Assembly: GCA_032209605.1 (NCBI GenBank)
Contig: JASFXZ010000001.1
Location: 21,470,256 to 21,534,255 of the forward strand
DNA length: 64,000 bases
Direction: 5' to 3'
Source: Mactromeris polynyma
Taxonomy: Eukaryota; Mollusca; Bivalvia; Venerida; Mactridae
A program made the position numbers and the translations under genes. Below, piece after piece: positions 38,148 to 49,056 of the stretch. Position 1 is the first letter of the stretch; each line of letters starts with the position of its first letter. The notes beneath the pieces are model-generated. The model saw nothing but the letters and a program-made list of their open reading frames with translations, did not search any database and had not been told where the DNA came from.

Positions 38148-38240
38148 ATATACTGGAAATCTCACTTACAGACCACCTAAACATTAAGACCATATCGTTA
38201 ACAAGACCGTATTTTCATGGTCCAGTTTTACATGATTCTT
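38148..38240 (+). mobile_element. M1-like left half
   Basis: CTGGAAATCTCACTTACAGA with CACCTAAACATTAAGACC, the left arm of an M1-like element. The right arm is absent, and a SINE starts about 30 bases later. Confidence 0.5.
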
Positions 38241-38268
38241 CCACATCTAAACTATCTACATATAAATT

Positions 38269-38535
38269 CCCGTCTCACATGACCGAGTGTTTAAGACATC
38301 CGTCTTGGGAGTGGGAGGTCGAAGGTTCGAGTCCCGGTAGGGTCCGTTCTGATATGGCCGATTGGTGAGCCACCAGCTAGTTAAATAATGGTTACCGTGT
38401 GCCTACCTGCCTGGTGCCTGACATTAAATGTTATGAATCGGGGAGTAAATGTGCTCAGAAAGTAGGTGTCTAATGGCTGGCCTTTCCAATATGGGACACA
38501 TTATAATAAATAAACACTTTTATAAATAAAAATAC
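38269..38535 (+). mobile_element. tRNA-derived SINE, type B
   Basis: Head CACATGACCGAGTGTTTAAG and GAAGGTTCGAGTCCCGGTAG (B box), with a long variable arm as in Leu/Ser tRNAs; body GTGCCTACCTGCCTGGTGCC; tail of ATAATAAATAAA repeats. Only one copy in the window. Confidence 0.65.
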
Positions 38536-39304
38536 AGATAGAATCGCTTCCATCTCTCAAAGTGTTAATATGAGCTGTTGGAAGAAAATGTCAACAAAGA
38601 TATCATTTCCATTTTCTAAGGTAGTGTTTTAGAGAGTCTTAAGTTTTCAGCTAAATTGAGTAAGATTTAAGAACAAGAAGACTTTTACAACGTTTGTAAT
38701 AAGTCGTTTCAGGAAAACGTGACAGACCTTTACCTCTGTAATGATTGGCATTTATTTCTTCAAATAGATATTTCATGAACACAAATGTATTGTCAGTCGC
38801 GTCAAGTTTTAAATTACTTTTCACCAGGAGCGGATTTTATTTAACATCAAGTATATGGAAGTACTTAAGTCAGTGACAGACAACGGACTTTGGACATATT
38901 CTTAGGAAAGTGGTAAACATCTAGCGACTGAGATGACCTGGGAAATACTCCTATGTTATTCTGGTATATTTTGTCTTAAATACGTTGACTTTAATTTCTG
39001 TGTCACGCGACACATTGCGTTTTATAGGGTATTACACAATTATATTTTTTCTGTTTTCCTGTGACTTAGAAAGATAACATTTCACTGAGATAACAGTCTT
39101 ATATCTTTATGTCCGTGTAGGGTATGCTAATAGTCTGGTTGCCTAATCGAATACGGTTTTAGAATATTAATGAAAGTGAATTTGGGTAGACCGTGATTTA
39201 GAATTGGCACAATTAATTACCATTGCGTGTAGCCGGGTGAATTTTGCATACCGGGTGTTGTTTATTATTCTTGTTTCTAAAACAGAAAAAAATACTTATC
39301 CAAC

Positions 39305-39525
39305 CCGTGGGTGGGGTGTAGTGGTCGAGATATAGAGCGACTGACTCCTGACACGAAGGCCGTGAGTTCGAGTCTGACTAGAGCGGGGTTTGATCACGAT
39401 ATTCACAACCCCTGGGGCTGGTAGGAGTAATGGTTAGTTACTCATGAAGCGGTCATCGAGAGTGATTAATGTAAGTTGTAAGAACTTGTTTCCCAATCGA
39501 TGTAAAAGTTTAAATTAAACTAACA
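39305..39525 (+). mobile_element. tRNA-derived SINE, type C
   Basis: GTGTAGTGGTCGAGATATAG (A box region) and GTGAGTTCGAGTCTGAC (B box), body CTGGTAGGAGTAATGGTTAG, end AAAGTTTAAATTAAAC. Single copy here, so the family is inferred from the tRNA head plus unrelated tail. Confidence 0.6.
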
Positions 39526-40159
39526 TTTCTCGTGATTAGAGTTACTAACTGGACTTTTGTTAAGATGCTTTTTTATGACTTCAGATGATTAATTACAACA
39601 GAAACTAAACGTCTTCTCAAGAATTGTTTGTTACATTACGAAATGTCACATTCAACAAGTTATACAGTAGTAGTACAGGGAAATAATATTCGACTGGGCG
39701 ATATTTCAAAATGTCACTTTTTTGACAAGTTCAAAAAACTTGCGCACTATTTAGTTAAAAAGCAAACAAATGCAAAATCGTGTAGACAAAATCATATCCC
39801 AAATAAAGTCATTTTTGACATCTGTCTGTTTTCACTTTTATCCGATTAACTGAATACAAAGTCAAATGAAATACTGATATTAAAGAGATTGACGAACAAT
39901 GCTTAGTTCCAAATACAATTAATTTTGTATAATGCAATGATAACGCTTAATTGAAGAAGTAAACATAATCTGAAATGACAAACAGTACACGTCAGAACAC
40001 CTGCATACGTTAACAGTCACGCAATTTTGCGATTGATCAAAACAAAATCGGTGCGATATAAGAACCCATGTAACGATTAAAGGGAGAGCATTCAATTTTC
40101 ACGAAATCATAAGTTCCGCGCAGTTGTCGCCCGTACCACCGCCTCATGATTGAGAAACG

Positions 40160-40504
40160 GCTGCCTTGCGTTCAGTTACAGCTAACGCAAAACGCTCGAT
40201 GTTAGCGTCACAAATAATTGTATTGAACGCCTCGTTTTTATTCTGGTTCCCTGTCTCAAAAACAGTAAAGGCAGAGAACCAGCCTAGCATTCATTTGGCA
40301 ATTTGGTTCCCTGTGTGCAGTCATTGTGTTACGGTGGGGCAGGGATACAAAACAAAATCTGAGTGACAAATATTCGCGTGCTACCTCCGAGTTGCGATAG
40401 CCAGTGATATGAAACGTTTTTCGCTAACACGCCGGTCAATAGCAATACTCGCTCTCTGTTTCGCAACGTTTTGGAACGATAGCCGTAACTGAACGCAATG
40501 CAGC
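40160..40504. mobile_element. M5 TIR element, long copy
   Basis: Left GCTGCCTTGCGTTCAGTTAC AGCT and right AGCCGTAACTGAACGCAATG CAGC form a 24-bp near-perfect inverted repeat. The interior has GGTTCCCTGTGTGCAG and GGCAGGGATACAAAACAA, both shared with 41894-42063. Confidence 0.8.
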
Positions 40505-40863
40505 TGGTGTGAAAGTTTGATGCCCGGTATCTGATAGGTATCAGTCATCCAAGTGGATACGAAATATTTGAGATCAAGACAATATGTTATAGATTTGAAG
40601 ACTGGGCTAAAAAATGAATTTGGTTGTCATTGGAAACGTTTGAATATATTTTGAAAAGAAAAAACACAGATATAAATCTACTCGTATAATTTCATGATAA
40701 AATTAAATCGGAGTGATATTGCTGAGTACAAATTTCAAGTTGACACGTTTATTAACATAAATCAGTTCATGTAAAACATGACACTATGAGTACATATAAT
40801 ATACAGACTAATACTACAATGATCACGAGGCAATTACAATAAGAAACACAATTATACAATATA

Positions 40864-41041
40864 AAGTAAAACCTCAATAATAAGACCACACTTGGGACTC
40901 TTGAAAATTGGTCTTCTTATTGAGGTGGTCCTAATATTGAGGTTGAATGAAGAGCAAAACGGTGAAAATGGACTTGAAACTTGTGGTCTTAATTTCGAGG
41001 TGGTCTTATTATTGAGGTGGACTTAAAGTGAGGTACTACTG
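40864..41041 (-). mobile_element. M1 miniature TIR element, reverse
   Basis: AGTAAAACCTCAATAATAAG at the left; right end TGAGGTACTACTG; interior AGAGCAAAACGGTG shows reverse orientation. A TA follows. Confidence 0.82.
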
Positions 41042-41042
41042 T

Positions 41043-41130
41043 AGTAAAATCCCTTTAATAAGACCCCTGACAGGACTTAACAAAACTGGTCTTAATAGCG
41101 GGGTGGTCTCATTATTGAGTTTGGTCTGTT
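41043..41130. mobile_element. M1-related fragment
   Basis: AGTAAAATCCCTTTAATAAG and GGTGGTCTCATTATTGAG, abutting the M1 copy at 40864-41041. No clean right end. Confidence 0.45.
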
Positions 41131-41893
41131 TGTACATAGATCATACATGTATTAACTTTTTAATGGCAGGGCCTTTGGCGTACACATACACGTTATGGTG
41201 TTTGCAATAGATACCTACTGTATACGAGTGTACGTTGTTGGCATGTGTTTTCTCAAATAAATACAACTTTAATAGCAAAATAAAGTACTAAGTGTGTCAT
41301 TTATTTATCAACAACCTCATAAATTATATGATAAATAAATATTGCGGGAGAGTGTATTTTTGTTCTAATTTTATGTTGTAAAACATGTGTGTTATTTTCG
41401 GATATTTCAAGTCCGGTATGTATTTCAATTTACAAATAATATATCTAATGAGCATACAAAGTTTTCTAGTTTGTATAATGTGATTCAAGTCTTGATCCAT
41501 GAGTGATTGAAATGTTAAGGTGTGACGATAATAGGTTTTTAGTAAGAATGGTACATGACATGGTTGTGAGATACACAAATATCTAAGCGATGAAAGCATA
41601 GGTAACGTCACATTTTTTTTATTTGAGCAAAAATATTACTTTGACGGTTTTTTTTGTAACTCATGGAAATACAATCATGGTATGGGAAAGATCTACGCCG
41701 AAAGAAATGAAGATTGCTATAATAGCATATTTTATAGACGTGCATTATTTTCGGAACCTGAAAACATTTTGATGGGGAAACCTCGGTATAGCTGTGGCCT
41801 GCAATACATTCATGTACTCATTGGTCAACGCCCATGTTCTTGTCCGAGCCTGTGCGTTATTTTTATTTTCAATGGCGACTTTTGAAATATACA

Positions 41894-42063
41894 TCTGCCC
41901 TGCGTTCAGTAAAGGTATTTGGAGCTCTCGTTTCGTAACGATTCGTAACGTATTGCAATTTTGGTTCCCCGTGTGCAGGCAATGTGATACGATGTGCCAG
42001 GGATACAAAACAAGACGTGAGCGACTACATGTTAGCCGTAACCGTACTGAACGCAGTGCAGCT
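41894..42063. mobile_element. M5 TIR element, short copy
   Basis: Left TCTGCCCTGCGTTCAGTAAA, right GTACTGAACGCAGTGCAGC. The interior GGTTCCCCGTGTGCAGGCAA and CCAGGGATACAAAACAAGAC match the long copy. The long copy carries about 175 bases more. Confidence 0.78.
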
Positions 42064-43262
42064 GGAGTACTATTGATCGACCACCATTATCCTTCAATCA
42101 AGGGCGGACCACTCTGTCAACGCTACCGTATTAATAGCTTAAGGTGTTTAACATACCGGTAGCTATTTTAAGACTGATAAAGTCGTTGCGCTCTATTTGT
42201 TGACAGGTGAACGACACTTAATACAAATGTTATACTTGCATTAATATAAACAATCGTGGAATACACACGGGAGAAATAGTATTACGGTAAGTATTGTTTA
42301 TGTATATTTTGCAACATACAACTTGAATAGCATTATTGTCTCAACCAGGGGTATTATTTACATAACTGGATTTTAGCAGTTTAATGAGCAGTATGACTCG
42401 CAAACGTGGTTACGTTTATATTTGTTGTTGATATTTTTGGTACTATGATTGTCACAAATTGTGAATGTCTCGACTGTGTTTTTCTGATTTAACTGTTCGC
42501 ACCAATAACGTGATATGTACCTGGATAATGGTGCTGATTTAATTTGGAAGCCATTTATGTAACTTATCAACACTCGTTGAAAAACAACATTATATAACAA
42601 CACCACATACATTGACAACAACTGTCTCGATATTTGACAGTCGTCTAGCAAGCATAAGTCATATTATTCTTTTTCGTTTGATTACACATTACATTTCGTC
42701 ATTCATTGATATGCAGTCTGACTATATTTATTTTCAACTTTAACAACAATGGTTTTGTTTGAGTTGCTTCCCTTCAAACAATTTTAAATGTGTACATGTT
42801 TAAACTGATAACAACGTTTACAGGCAAATATCAAATGTTTATGATATTTGTTTTACATTCAAGCGAACGTGTGTATTTGACCTATTAAATTTTATGCTCA
42901 AATTTAATGACTATCTGTAAAAAATCACTTTAGGTTGTGCATTTTATACACGTGTATGAACTGTATGAATAAAATGTGCATTTACGGAAACATAATAATA
43001 TGCTCTTCCCTCATTGAAGTTTTGAACCCTTAAATGTGATTTCATTTAGTTGAAATTCGTAGTGTCTAGATCTTTTATTACAGTTGACTTTCATTTCATT
43101 CAAAATATTGAAGACAACTACTCAGTCCATATGCAACTGACAATGTCGTCTGTTCAAAAAAAATAAAAGAAACATTTAAAAATTCATCGATTTTTCAATA
43201 GGGATGCAATAATCAAATTCATTGGTGATTTTAAGTTATGTTAACTTTCCTTGTGTTTACAG
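42064..43262. other. Region upstream of the FkbM exon
   Basis: Ends in the intron whose acceptor is at 43261-43262. The first exon and promoter must lie here or further left, but no site stands out. Confidence 0.45.
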
Positions 43263-43368
43263 TAAATCTGGACAGACGTGAAGACTGCAGTGGCCATAAT
43301 GAAGACTGAGACGGTTTTGATATCGAAGATCCAGAAGTTAATGAACAAACGAGATTTAAGTCGCTACA
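43263..43368 (+). other. 5'-UTR part of the FkbM exon, with overlapping upstream ORF
   Basis: The exon appears to start after the acceptor TTGTGTTTACAG ending at 43262. The leader contains an ATG at 43299 (A at -3) opening a 26-codon ORF in another frame. It stops at 43377-43379, eleven bases past the main ATG at 43369. A scanning ribosome that starts at 43299 would read through the main start, so the arrangement should lower translation of the methyltransferase. The upstream exon and promoter could not be located. Confidence 0.55.
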
Positions 43369-44370
43369 ATGTTTTATAAACGTTTTAAAAAGCAATGCCT
43401 ATATACTTTAATCGCTGTGATACTTTTTATTTTAATTATTCATAATGCAAACGTAGCCAAAAACTATGAGGTTACAAATGCAGTTGAAAAAATAGCACGC
43501 GATTTTGTTCTGTCAGATTTGTCTGAAACTTCTGCAGACGAAAACACAAAGGAATCATCGCCCACGATAAAGAACAAACTAAATATATACCTAGGCAGAA
43601 ATAAAAACGAAACTTTGTATAAATCAACTAATTTGGCGTATTTGAAAACATGGGCAGGTAAGAAGCCGATTTTCATACATCCACCCGAGAAGGACAGGAT
43701 GATTTCTGCACGACTAAGAGACTTCGGCACTTGGGAGGAGGACTTATTAAATCAAACTGGAATGTTTATTCGACGGCATCCTGACATGACTTTCGTGGAT
43801 TTAGGTTGTAATATAGGTGTGTACACATTGTTTGTAGCAACATTTGGCGTCCGAGTTGTGGCTGTAGATCCATTAGAAGATAACTTAGACCTCCTCCAGA
43901 TGACTTCACATACTGGCGGATTGGAAAACAATGTAACCCTTGTGCTTAATGCTATATCAGATAAATACCAAACAGTAACCGTTGCGACACCACGTGACAA
44001 TGTAGGCGGAGCTCATATCGTTGACAATTTACCAAGCAATGATGAGGCACAGACCCTAGTGTTACGTGAAACTATTCTGTTGGACGATTTAGTGCCATAT
44101 ATAAATGATGAAAATGTATTTATTAAGATGGATATTGAGGGACATGAGTGGAATGCATTACATGGTGGGCAACAGCTCTTTCAATCGAAAAATGTGAGAG
44201 GTATACTAATGGAATGGGTGCACCACAGACATACGACCAGTGGACAATATATTATAGACTTTCTTCTGAAAGAAGGCTTACTGCCATATACAGACGTAAC
44301 TATGAGCACCATCTTGGATTCTGAAAGTTATTATACGTGGCCAGAAAATATATTCTGGATTAAAAGATGA
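43369..44370 (+). CDS. FkbM-type SAM-dependent methyltransferase, single-pass membrane protein
   Basis: A 333-residue protein encoded without introns. Residues 10-28 are a hydrophobic segment after a short basic N-terminus, as in a type II membrane anchor, so the catalytic part would face the Golgi/ER lumen or cell exterior (inference). The Rossmann SAM-binding signature VDLGCNIG is at 143-150, with an acidic residue closing strand 2 in AVDP (165-168). The FkbM-type motif IKMDIEGHEWNAL is at 252-264. Asn-X-Thr sequons at 80, 128 and 188 fit a lumenal domain. FkbM proteins are O-methyltransferases named after a bacterial macrolide enzyme; animals have many membrane-anchored paralogues whose substrates are mostly unknown, so I name no substrate. 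The start ATG has A at -3 and is followed directly by the anchor. A strong acceptor lies upstream at 43261-43262, so the gene has at least one more 5' exon. Family call very likely; substrate unknown. Confidence 0.9.
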   Translation: MFYKRFKKQCLYTLIAVILFILIIHNANVAKNYEVTNAVEKIARDFVLSDLSETSADENTKESSPTIKNKLNIYLGRNKNETLYKSTNLAYLKTWAGKKPIFIHPPEKDRMISARLRDFGTWEEDLLNQTGMFIRRHPDMTFVDLGCNIGVYTLFVATFGVRVVAVDPLEDNLDLLQMTSHTGGLENNVTLVLNAISDKYQTVTVATPRDNVGGAHIVDNLPSNDEAQTLVLRETILLDDLVPYINDENVFIKMDIEGHEWNALHGGQQLFQSKNVRGILMEWVHHRHTTSGQYIIDFLLKEGLLPYTDVTMSTILDSESYYTWPENIFWIKR

Positions 44371-44547
44371 TATTAGTATATGCATGTATAGGGGACTACT
44401 GTATATACCTTTTAATACACCTTGGTGTATTTTTGTGCCAAATTATTTAATATTGTTAAATTTAATTAGATTTTAATGAAATGTTAATAGAATATTATAC
44501 ATGTATATGTATCTATACATATATTCATATAACCATGAAACATATAA

Positions 44548-44553
44548 AATAAA
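44548..44553 (+). terminator. Likely polyadenylation signal of the FkbM gene
   Basis: AATAAA 178 bases after the stop codon, within an AT-rich 3' stretch with no competing ORF. It is the first canonical hexamer downstream of the CDS. Confidence 0.6.
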
Positions 44554-47016
44554 ATTACAAAATTTGTTCTGAACTTTATACAAATGATATAATAGCCACG
44601 AGACATCAGCTTTCCCCCTTTCGAGCACGGTCACCAGAATTTCGAAACGTTTGTCTCCACTACCATCAGTATTTATTTATCAATATCTGATGTTTTGTAG
44701 ACGGTTGGTTTATCGGAGGTCTGTGTGGAGAGGCATTGTCGTGTGTATGTGGTGTTCCCAGTAACAACATATTGTACCTTTTATTACAAAATATTTTGAT
44801 GGGTGCCGTTTTGTCGTTGTCTTCTATATATAAAACCATAGAAGACAATAAAAATGTATGTATTGTTATTCTGGAATCAGTGCTCGACTTACTTCTTTGA
44901 CCACAGATGTATGCAAAGCCAAATTGCCATCAACAGATATTCCAAGCAATCGGACTTAAGAATATGTCCTTCCTTTTGGAAAAGACGCTTTTGAGGAGAA
45001 TATATTTATCAGATTGACATTCAGAGCACATACATAAACGAGTACTTGCATGTTGTATATACATGTACCAAGGATATATCAAACTCGGCTTTATTGGTCG
45101 AATTAAACTTACATGAAACCCAATTGTAGTTAATGACCGAAACTGTACAAATATTCATCAAATATGCGTCTCACTGTAAAGCAAAATTGTCCTTAATATA
45201 CCAGAGGAACAGGTCATTAAACAAAAGCAGAATACTTCAACGAAAACAGGAATTTTCGAGAAAATGAAACCTGCCAAATAATCTATAAACAACTTCGAGA
45301 AAATTGGCATTTTTTGATAGCCAAGCACTCGTCAAACAGACATTTGGATATCGATCCTAGATACAAGAAAGATATCTCAATAAATTCATGGAATTAGTTC
45401 TTCCTCGCATAATTGAGTACGTGTCGCAAATACTTCGAACGGTGGCTGTATAAAGCTGTCAGAACCCCTACTCTCAGGTGTATGCTCGTGGCTGTCAGTG
45501 AACAATTACATTAAACAATAGCTATACATTTCCAAATATTTCTCACAAATTTAGGAATAGTGATACTGAGACGAGGCCAATCCGGAATACAACAACTGAA
45601 TTCCAGTGCTAGTTTCGTGTTTGATGCATCTCTCAGATAGGTCCAATCATGACATGTCTGCATGCAAATCTCTTTAGGTGTACCTTTTTGAACTTAAAGT
45701 GTGAATAGGGTTTTTTTGGTGAGCAAAAGTAGAAAATAAATTTTATATATGTTTAGCAGACAAATAAACATTAGTTATGAACTGTTCAATCGCTTATAAA
45801 TATTTTGTTGCTGGCATAACGAAGAAACAAAACAAAGAAATTACCGAGTAAGAATAAATAAAAAATAACTTCTTATACACCAGTATATCAAGTTAGTATG
45901 CAAGGGAAATAGGAACATACGCGTATACATAACAATTTATGGACACACGTTTCAACAGCATACAAACTACATAGACAAACAAGTTCTGACAATACTCATA
46001 GGTCTTTGATTAGCCCACTCTATTGACATTAATACCACAGGAGATTGTTACATATAGTATAGAAGAATATAGAAGGTGAGAGAACTCGTGACAATCTCAT
46101 GTGATTGATGCCTACACTCCACTGGCTAACACGACATGTATATCCGGAAATTATACGGTATGTACAGTGAGGATGGGCCAACAATATCTACAGTAGTATA
46201 CAACAAAATCAACGTTCTGAATAGAAGGTTGTGCTTCACACGCTTGCCGACCTAGATCCCAGCCTAGATCTATGACCTTTATTTGCTTACATGATATGGA
46301 CAAAAATGCTATTTCAGTACTGGTGGAGTAGCTAAATTGCATCACTCATTTTGTTTCATTAAATTAAGTTTGGTTTACACATTAAGTTCGTAAATACATA
46401 CATATATAAAAAAAGATTCAAAACTTACTTACGATGTGACTATCGCTATTATATGAAATATAATACGCGTATATAAACATTAGTACCTGTTACGGCATCT
46501 TGGACAACGAACGATCAATTTAGTGATTTAAAACGGGTACCGCATATTGTGTCAAATCGTCGTTAAATACGAACATCGTCCTAATTATTGACTCCCTATA
46601 ATCGTTGATACTTTATATGGAGGAAGATAAACAGAAGACTTAGGTATTATTTTGTCATTCTGATTGATCATTTACATTAAAGGTTGTTTATGAAAAATGT
46701 TTATGCAAACATTGTATCGTAAAATTCGGAGATAAACGTTCCACAAGGTCTTATCGGATGTTTGAGCGATTCGTCCCCGTGTGTAAACGCCTATTTCCCG
46801 TTTCGCCCCGCAAACTGCTTGAAATAATGCAATTAAGGAAAACGGATGGACCCCATGTTGGGCTCGGGTGTATGCAGCCCTTATAGAGTTATGGACATCA
46901 GAACTATTACCCTACTTCCATGGGTTGTGCATTAGAAAGTCCTGTGTTGTGAATGTGTCTTTCATTATTTGATATCTTAATTGTATATGTTTTGATCTAT
47001 ATGTTTATCAATTCAG
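44554..47016. other. Intergenic region between FkbM and PEX39-like genes
   Basis: No repeat or exon recognised. The last 250 bases are less AT-rich and probably contain the promoter or leader exon of the PEX39-like gene. Confidence 0.45.
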
Positions 47017-47032
47017 GTGGGTGTCATCTATA

Positions 47033-47220
47033 ATGGAGTCTGGAACAGTAAACTCAGGCAGTTCAGCATCAAGTCAGGAGTTAAAGTTTGAGAGTATCTA
47101 CAATTACAAATTTGAGGAAAATGCAAAGTTTCTGGAAGGTTGGAAGAAGGTGAAAAATGTTATACCAAAAGATAAACTACTGGACTCCTTGATTAAAGCT
47201 CAAACATTCTACTTCTCTAG
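47033..47220 (+). CDS. PEX39: PEX39-like coding exon 1
   Basis: Encodes residues 1-62 and two bases of codon 63. Donor TCTAG/GTAAGT. It carries the start and most of the helical module. An acceptor-like ATTCAG ends at 47016, so a 5' noncoding exon may precede it. Confidence 0.75.
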
Positions 47221-48673
47221 GTAAGTTACTAAGTTGATGTGTTTAACATTTTACAGGAGCACTGGTCCTGTTTCCTATAGTCATTGATTTTGCATTTGGG
47301 CAGTCAAATTAATCAAATTCAACGAAAAGACAATTATGCTACTTTTTGGCATAACAAGCTAGTAATTCAAGCTATGCCATGCTATGAATTTTAATGACCA
47401 GTCTTCGCTGAACGTCTCAGGCATCTATTTCAAGGCCAGGATATTGTCGCCATAATGGTGGTCTGGTGTGTTTGTGCGTGCGCGAGCGCATCCGGACCAT
47501 TACTCTGTCACTTATTGGAGGATTTTCAAATAACTTGGCACAACTGTTCGACATGATGAGACAGAGTGTCGCGTGCAAGACCCATGTCCCTACCTCAAAG
47601 GTCAAGGTCCCACTTAGAGGTCAAACATCAAAAATGTCTCTCCTCATCTCTTGACAATTTGTGGGCTCGACATGTTGCCATTGGGCATCTAGTTACTTAA
47701 GCAAATAATAATTCAAAAAATATGTGGTTTTTATTTTTTCACACATGTTTATTCTTCTTTTGTAGGGAAGTCTTTCCTATCAAATATGACAAGTACAGAT
47801 CATGGCTTACTGAAAATGGAAAAGACATGCACCGTTTTGGTATATTTTCATCAAACTTTATAGTATAATAAATCATCTCCTGTCAGTACACAAGAGTTGC
47901 ATTATTTTACACACTTTTAATATGCACAATATTTTGATTTACTTCAAGCTCACCTGGGCTCGATGTCAGCTATTGTGATCGCCCTGTTGACACGTTGGAG
48001 ACATGAACAATCTTCATGAAACTTGGGCAGAATAAAATTATATGGGTACGAGATCAAACTCAAGATTGATAATGGGCAAGATTGCTCAAGTGATACAGGA
48101 GAGATAGTCCTTATATACATGTATATCCTTATTTGTCATTTTAAACATATCAGCAGCCACATTTCTTGAGCAATCTTCATGAAACTTTAGTTACAAATTG
48201 ATTTTCTCATGTACTAAGGTGAGAGATACAAGTCCATTATGCCCCTGTTGTTTATTTTTTCAGAATCCCTCGTGTCTGATGAATCAATATTTCCTGCAGA
48301 AACATTGAAATCTGAAACAAGCAAATGTGATTCTATACCCTCATCTTTATTATCTGAACAAAGAGATGAAGTGTTAAATACTGCAAGTAGTGCAGATGTT
48401 GTCTCCAAAAATGAGAGATCCAGCACAGAAACTAATAGTTTGGATTGTACACAACATGCCACTCTGATGGAAACTCAACATAAGGCTCATACTGAAGACA
48501 GTGAAAATGTTAAAGAGGACGTAAAACATCCAGTAAATTTCATGGAGTTGATAGAAATGATACAGGCAGGTATGAAACTGCCAGATACTGAGGACCTTGA
48601 TATTCAACCACTGAATGAAGATCCAACACCGTGTGTTTTACCGAGGCCAAAGAAACCCTGGGATGTTAGTTGA
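47033..48673 (+). CDS. PEX39: PEX39/C6orf226-like protein with PEX14-like helical module and KPWD motif
   Basis: Spliced gene, join(47033-47220, 47766-47839, 48264-48673), 223 residues, GT/AG at each border and frame kept. Residues about 27-80 form a helical module with the pattern KAQTFYFSREVFPIKYDKYRSWL-like (54-77), resembling the helix-turn-helix segment found with PEX14-like proteins. Residues 88-175 are Ser/Glu-rich and look disordered. Residues 178-221 match the KPWE domain: FMELIEMIQAGMKLP, then PRPKKPW and D at 221 where E is usual. Known of the family: PEX39 (human C6orf226, yeast Yjr012c) assists PEX7-dependent import of PTS2 proteins into peroxisomes and uses its KPWE motif; PEX13 carries a similar motif. 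The start is a strong Kozak ATG (A at -3, G at +4) in an exon that seems to open at 47017. Human C6orf226 is much shorter, so the long two-module form is notable. It could instead be a general PEX14-like KPWE protein. Confidence 0.75.
47440..47660. repeat. Probable interspersed repeat in PEX39-like intron 1
   Basis: Contains GATTTTCAAATAACTTGGCA, CATGATGAGACAGAGTGTCG and CTCAAAGGTCAAGGTCCCAC, wording I associate with a common bivalve dispersed repeat. No second copy in this window, so this is recall rather than sequence proof. Confidence 0.4.
47766..47839 (+). CDS. PEX39: PEX39-like coding exon 2
   Basis: Acceptor TTTTGTAG, donor TTTTG/GTATAT. It completes codon 63 and encodes the end of the helical module (EVFPIKYDKYRSWL and following). 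It ends in phase 1. Confidence 0.75.
47945..48230. repeat. Probable interspersed repeat in PEX39-like intron 2
   Basis: AGCTCACCTGGGCTCGATGT and AGCTATTGTGATCGCCC resemble the start of a widespread mollusc repeat. GAGCAATCTTCATGAAACTT recurs within it. The boundaries are a guess. Confidence 0.4.
48264..48673 (+). CDS. PEX39: PEX39-like coding exon 3, with KPWD motif and stop
   Basis: Acceptor TTATTTTTTCAG ends at 48263. It encodes the acidic/serine-rich linker and the C-terminal KPWE-type domain, ending KKPWDVS and TGA. Confidence 0.8.
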
Positions 48674-48879
48674 TATATGTATAACAGTAGTTGGTTGAGA
48701 CAAATGGGACATAAGTTGATATATAGCACTATTCTGTCCAGGCAGAGATTTCACTTAGAAAGTGAGCTTTTAAAAAGTGACCTAGACTTACCTAGCAGAA
48801 AATGTTAAACATATCTTGATGTGCAATGTCTTGAATTTACAATGTTTTATTTCTTCGAAAGTCATAGAATTGTTTACTT

Positions 48880-49056
48880 GAGTAAAACCTCAATAATAAG
48901 ACCACCCTTGGAGCCTTGAAAACTGGTCGTAAAACTGAGTTGGTCTTAATATTGAGGTTGAATAAAGAGCAAAACAGTGCAAATATACTTGAAAATTGTG
49001 TTCTTAATTTTGAGTTGGTCTTATTATTGAGGTGGTCTTTAAGTGAGGTTTTACTG
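48880..49056 (-). mobile_element. M1 element, reverse, downstream of the PEX39-like gene
   Basis: AGTAAAACCTCAATAATAAG to AAGTGAGGTTTTACTG, TA flank at the right. It lies 200 bases after the PEX39-like stop, so it may sit in the 3' UTR. Confidence 0.85.

Noticed and set aside
40166..42162. Frames of 66 and 122 codons sharing FWFPV-like words
   Set aside because: Their similarity comes from the M5 transposable element copies, not from a protein family.
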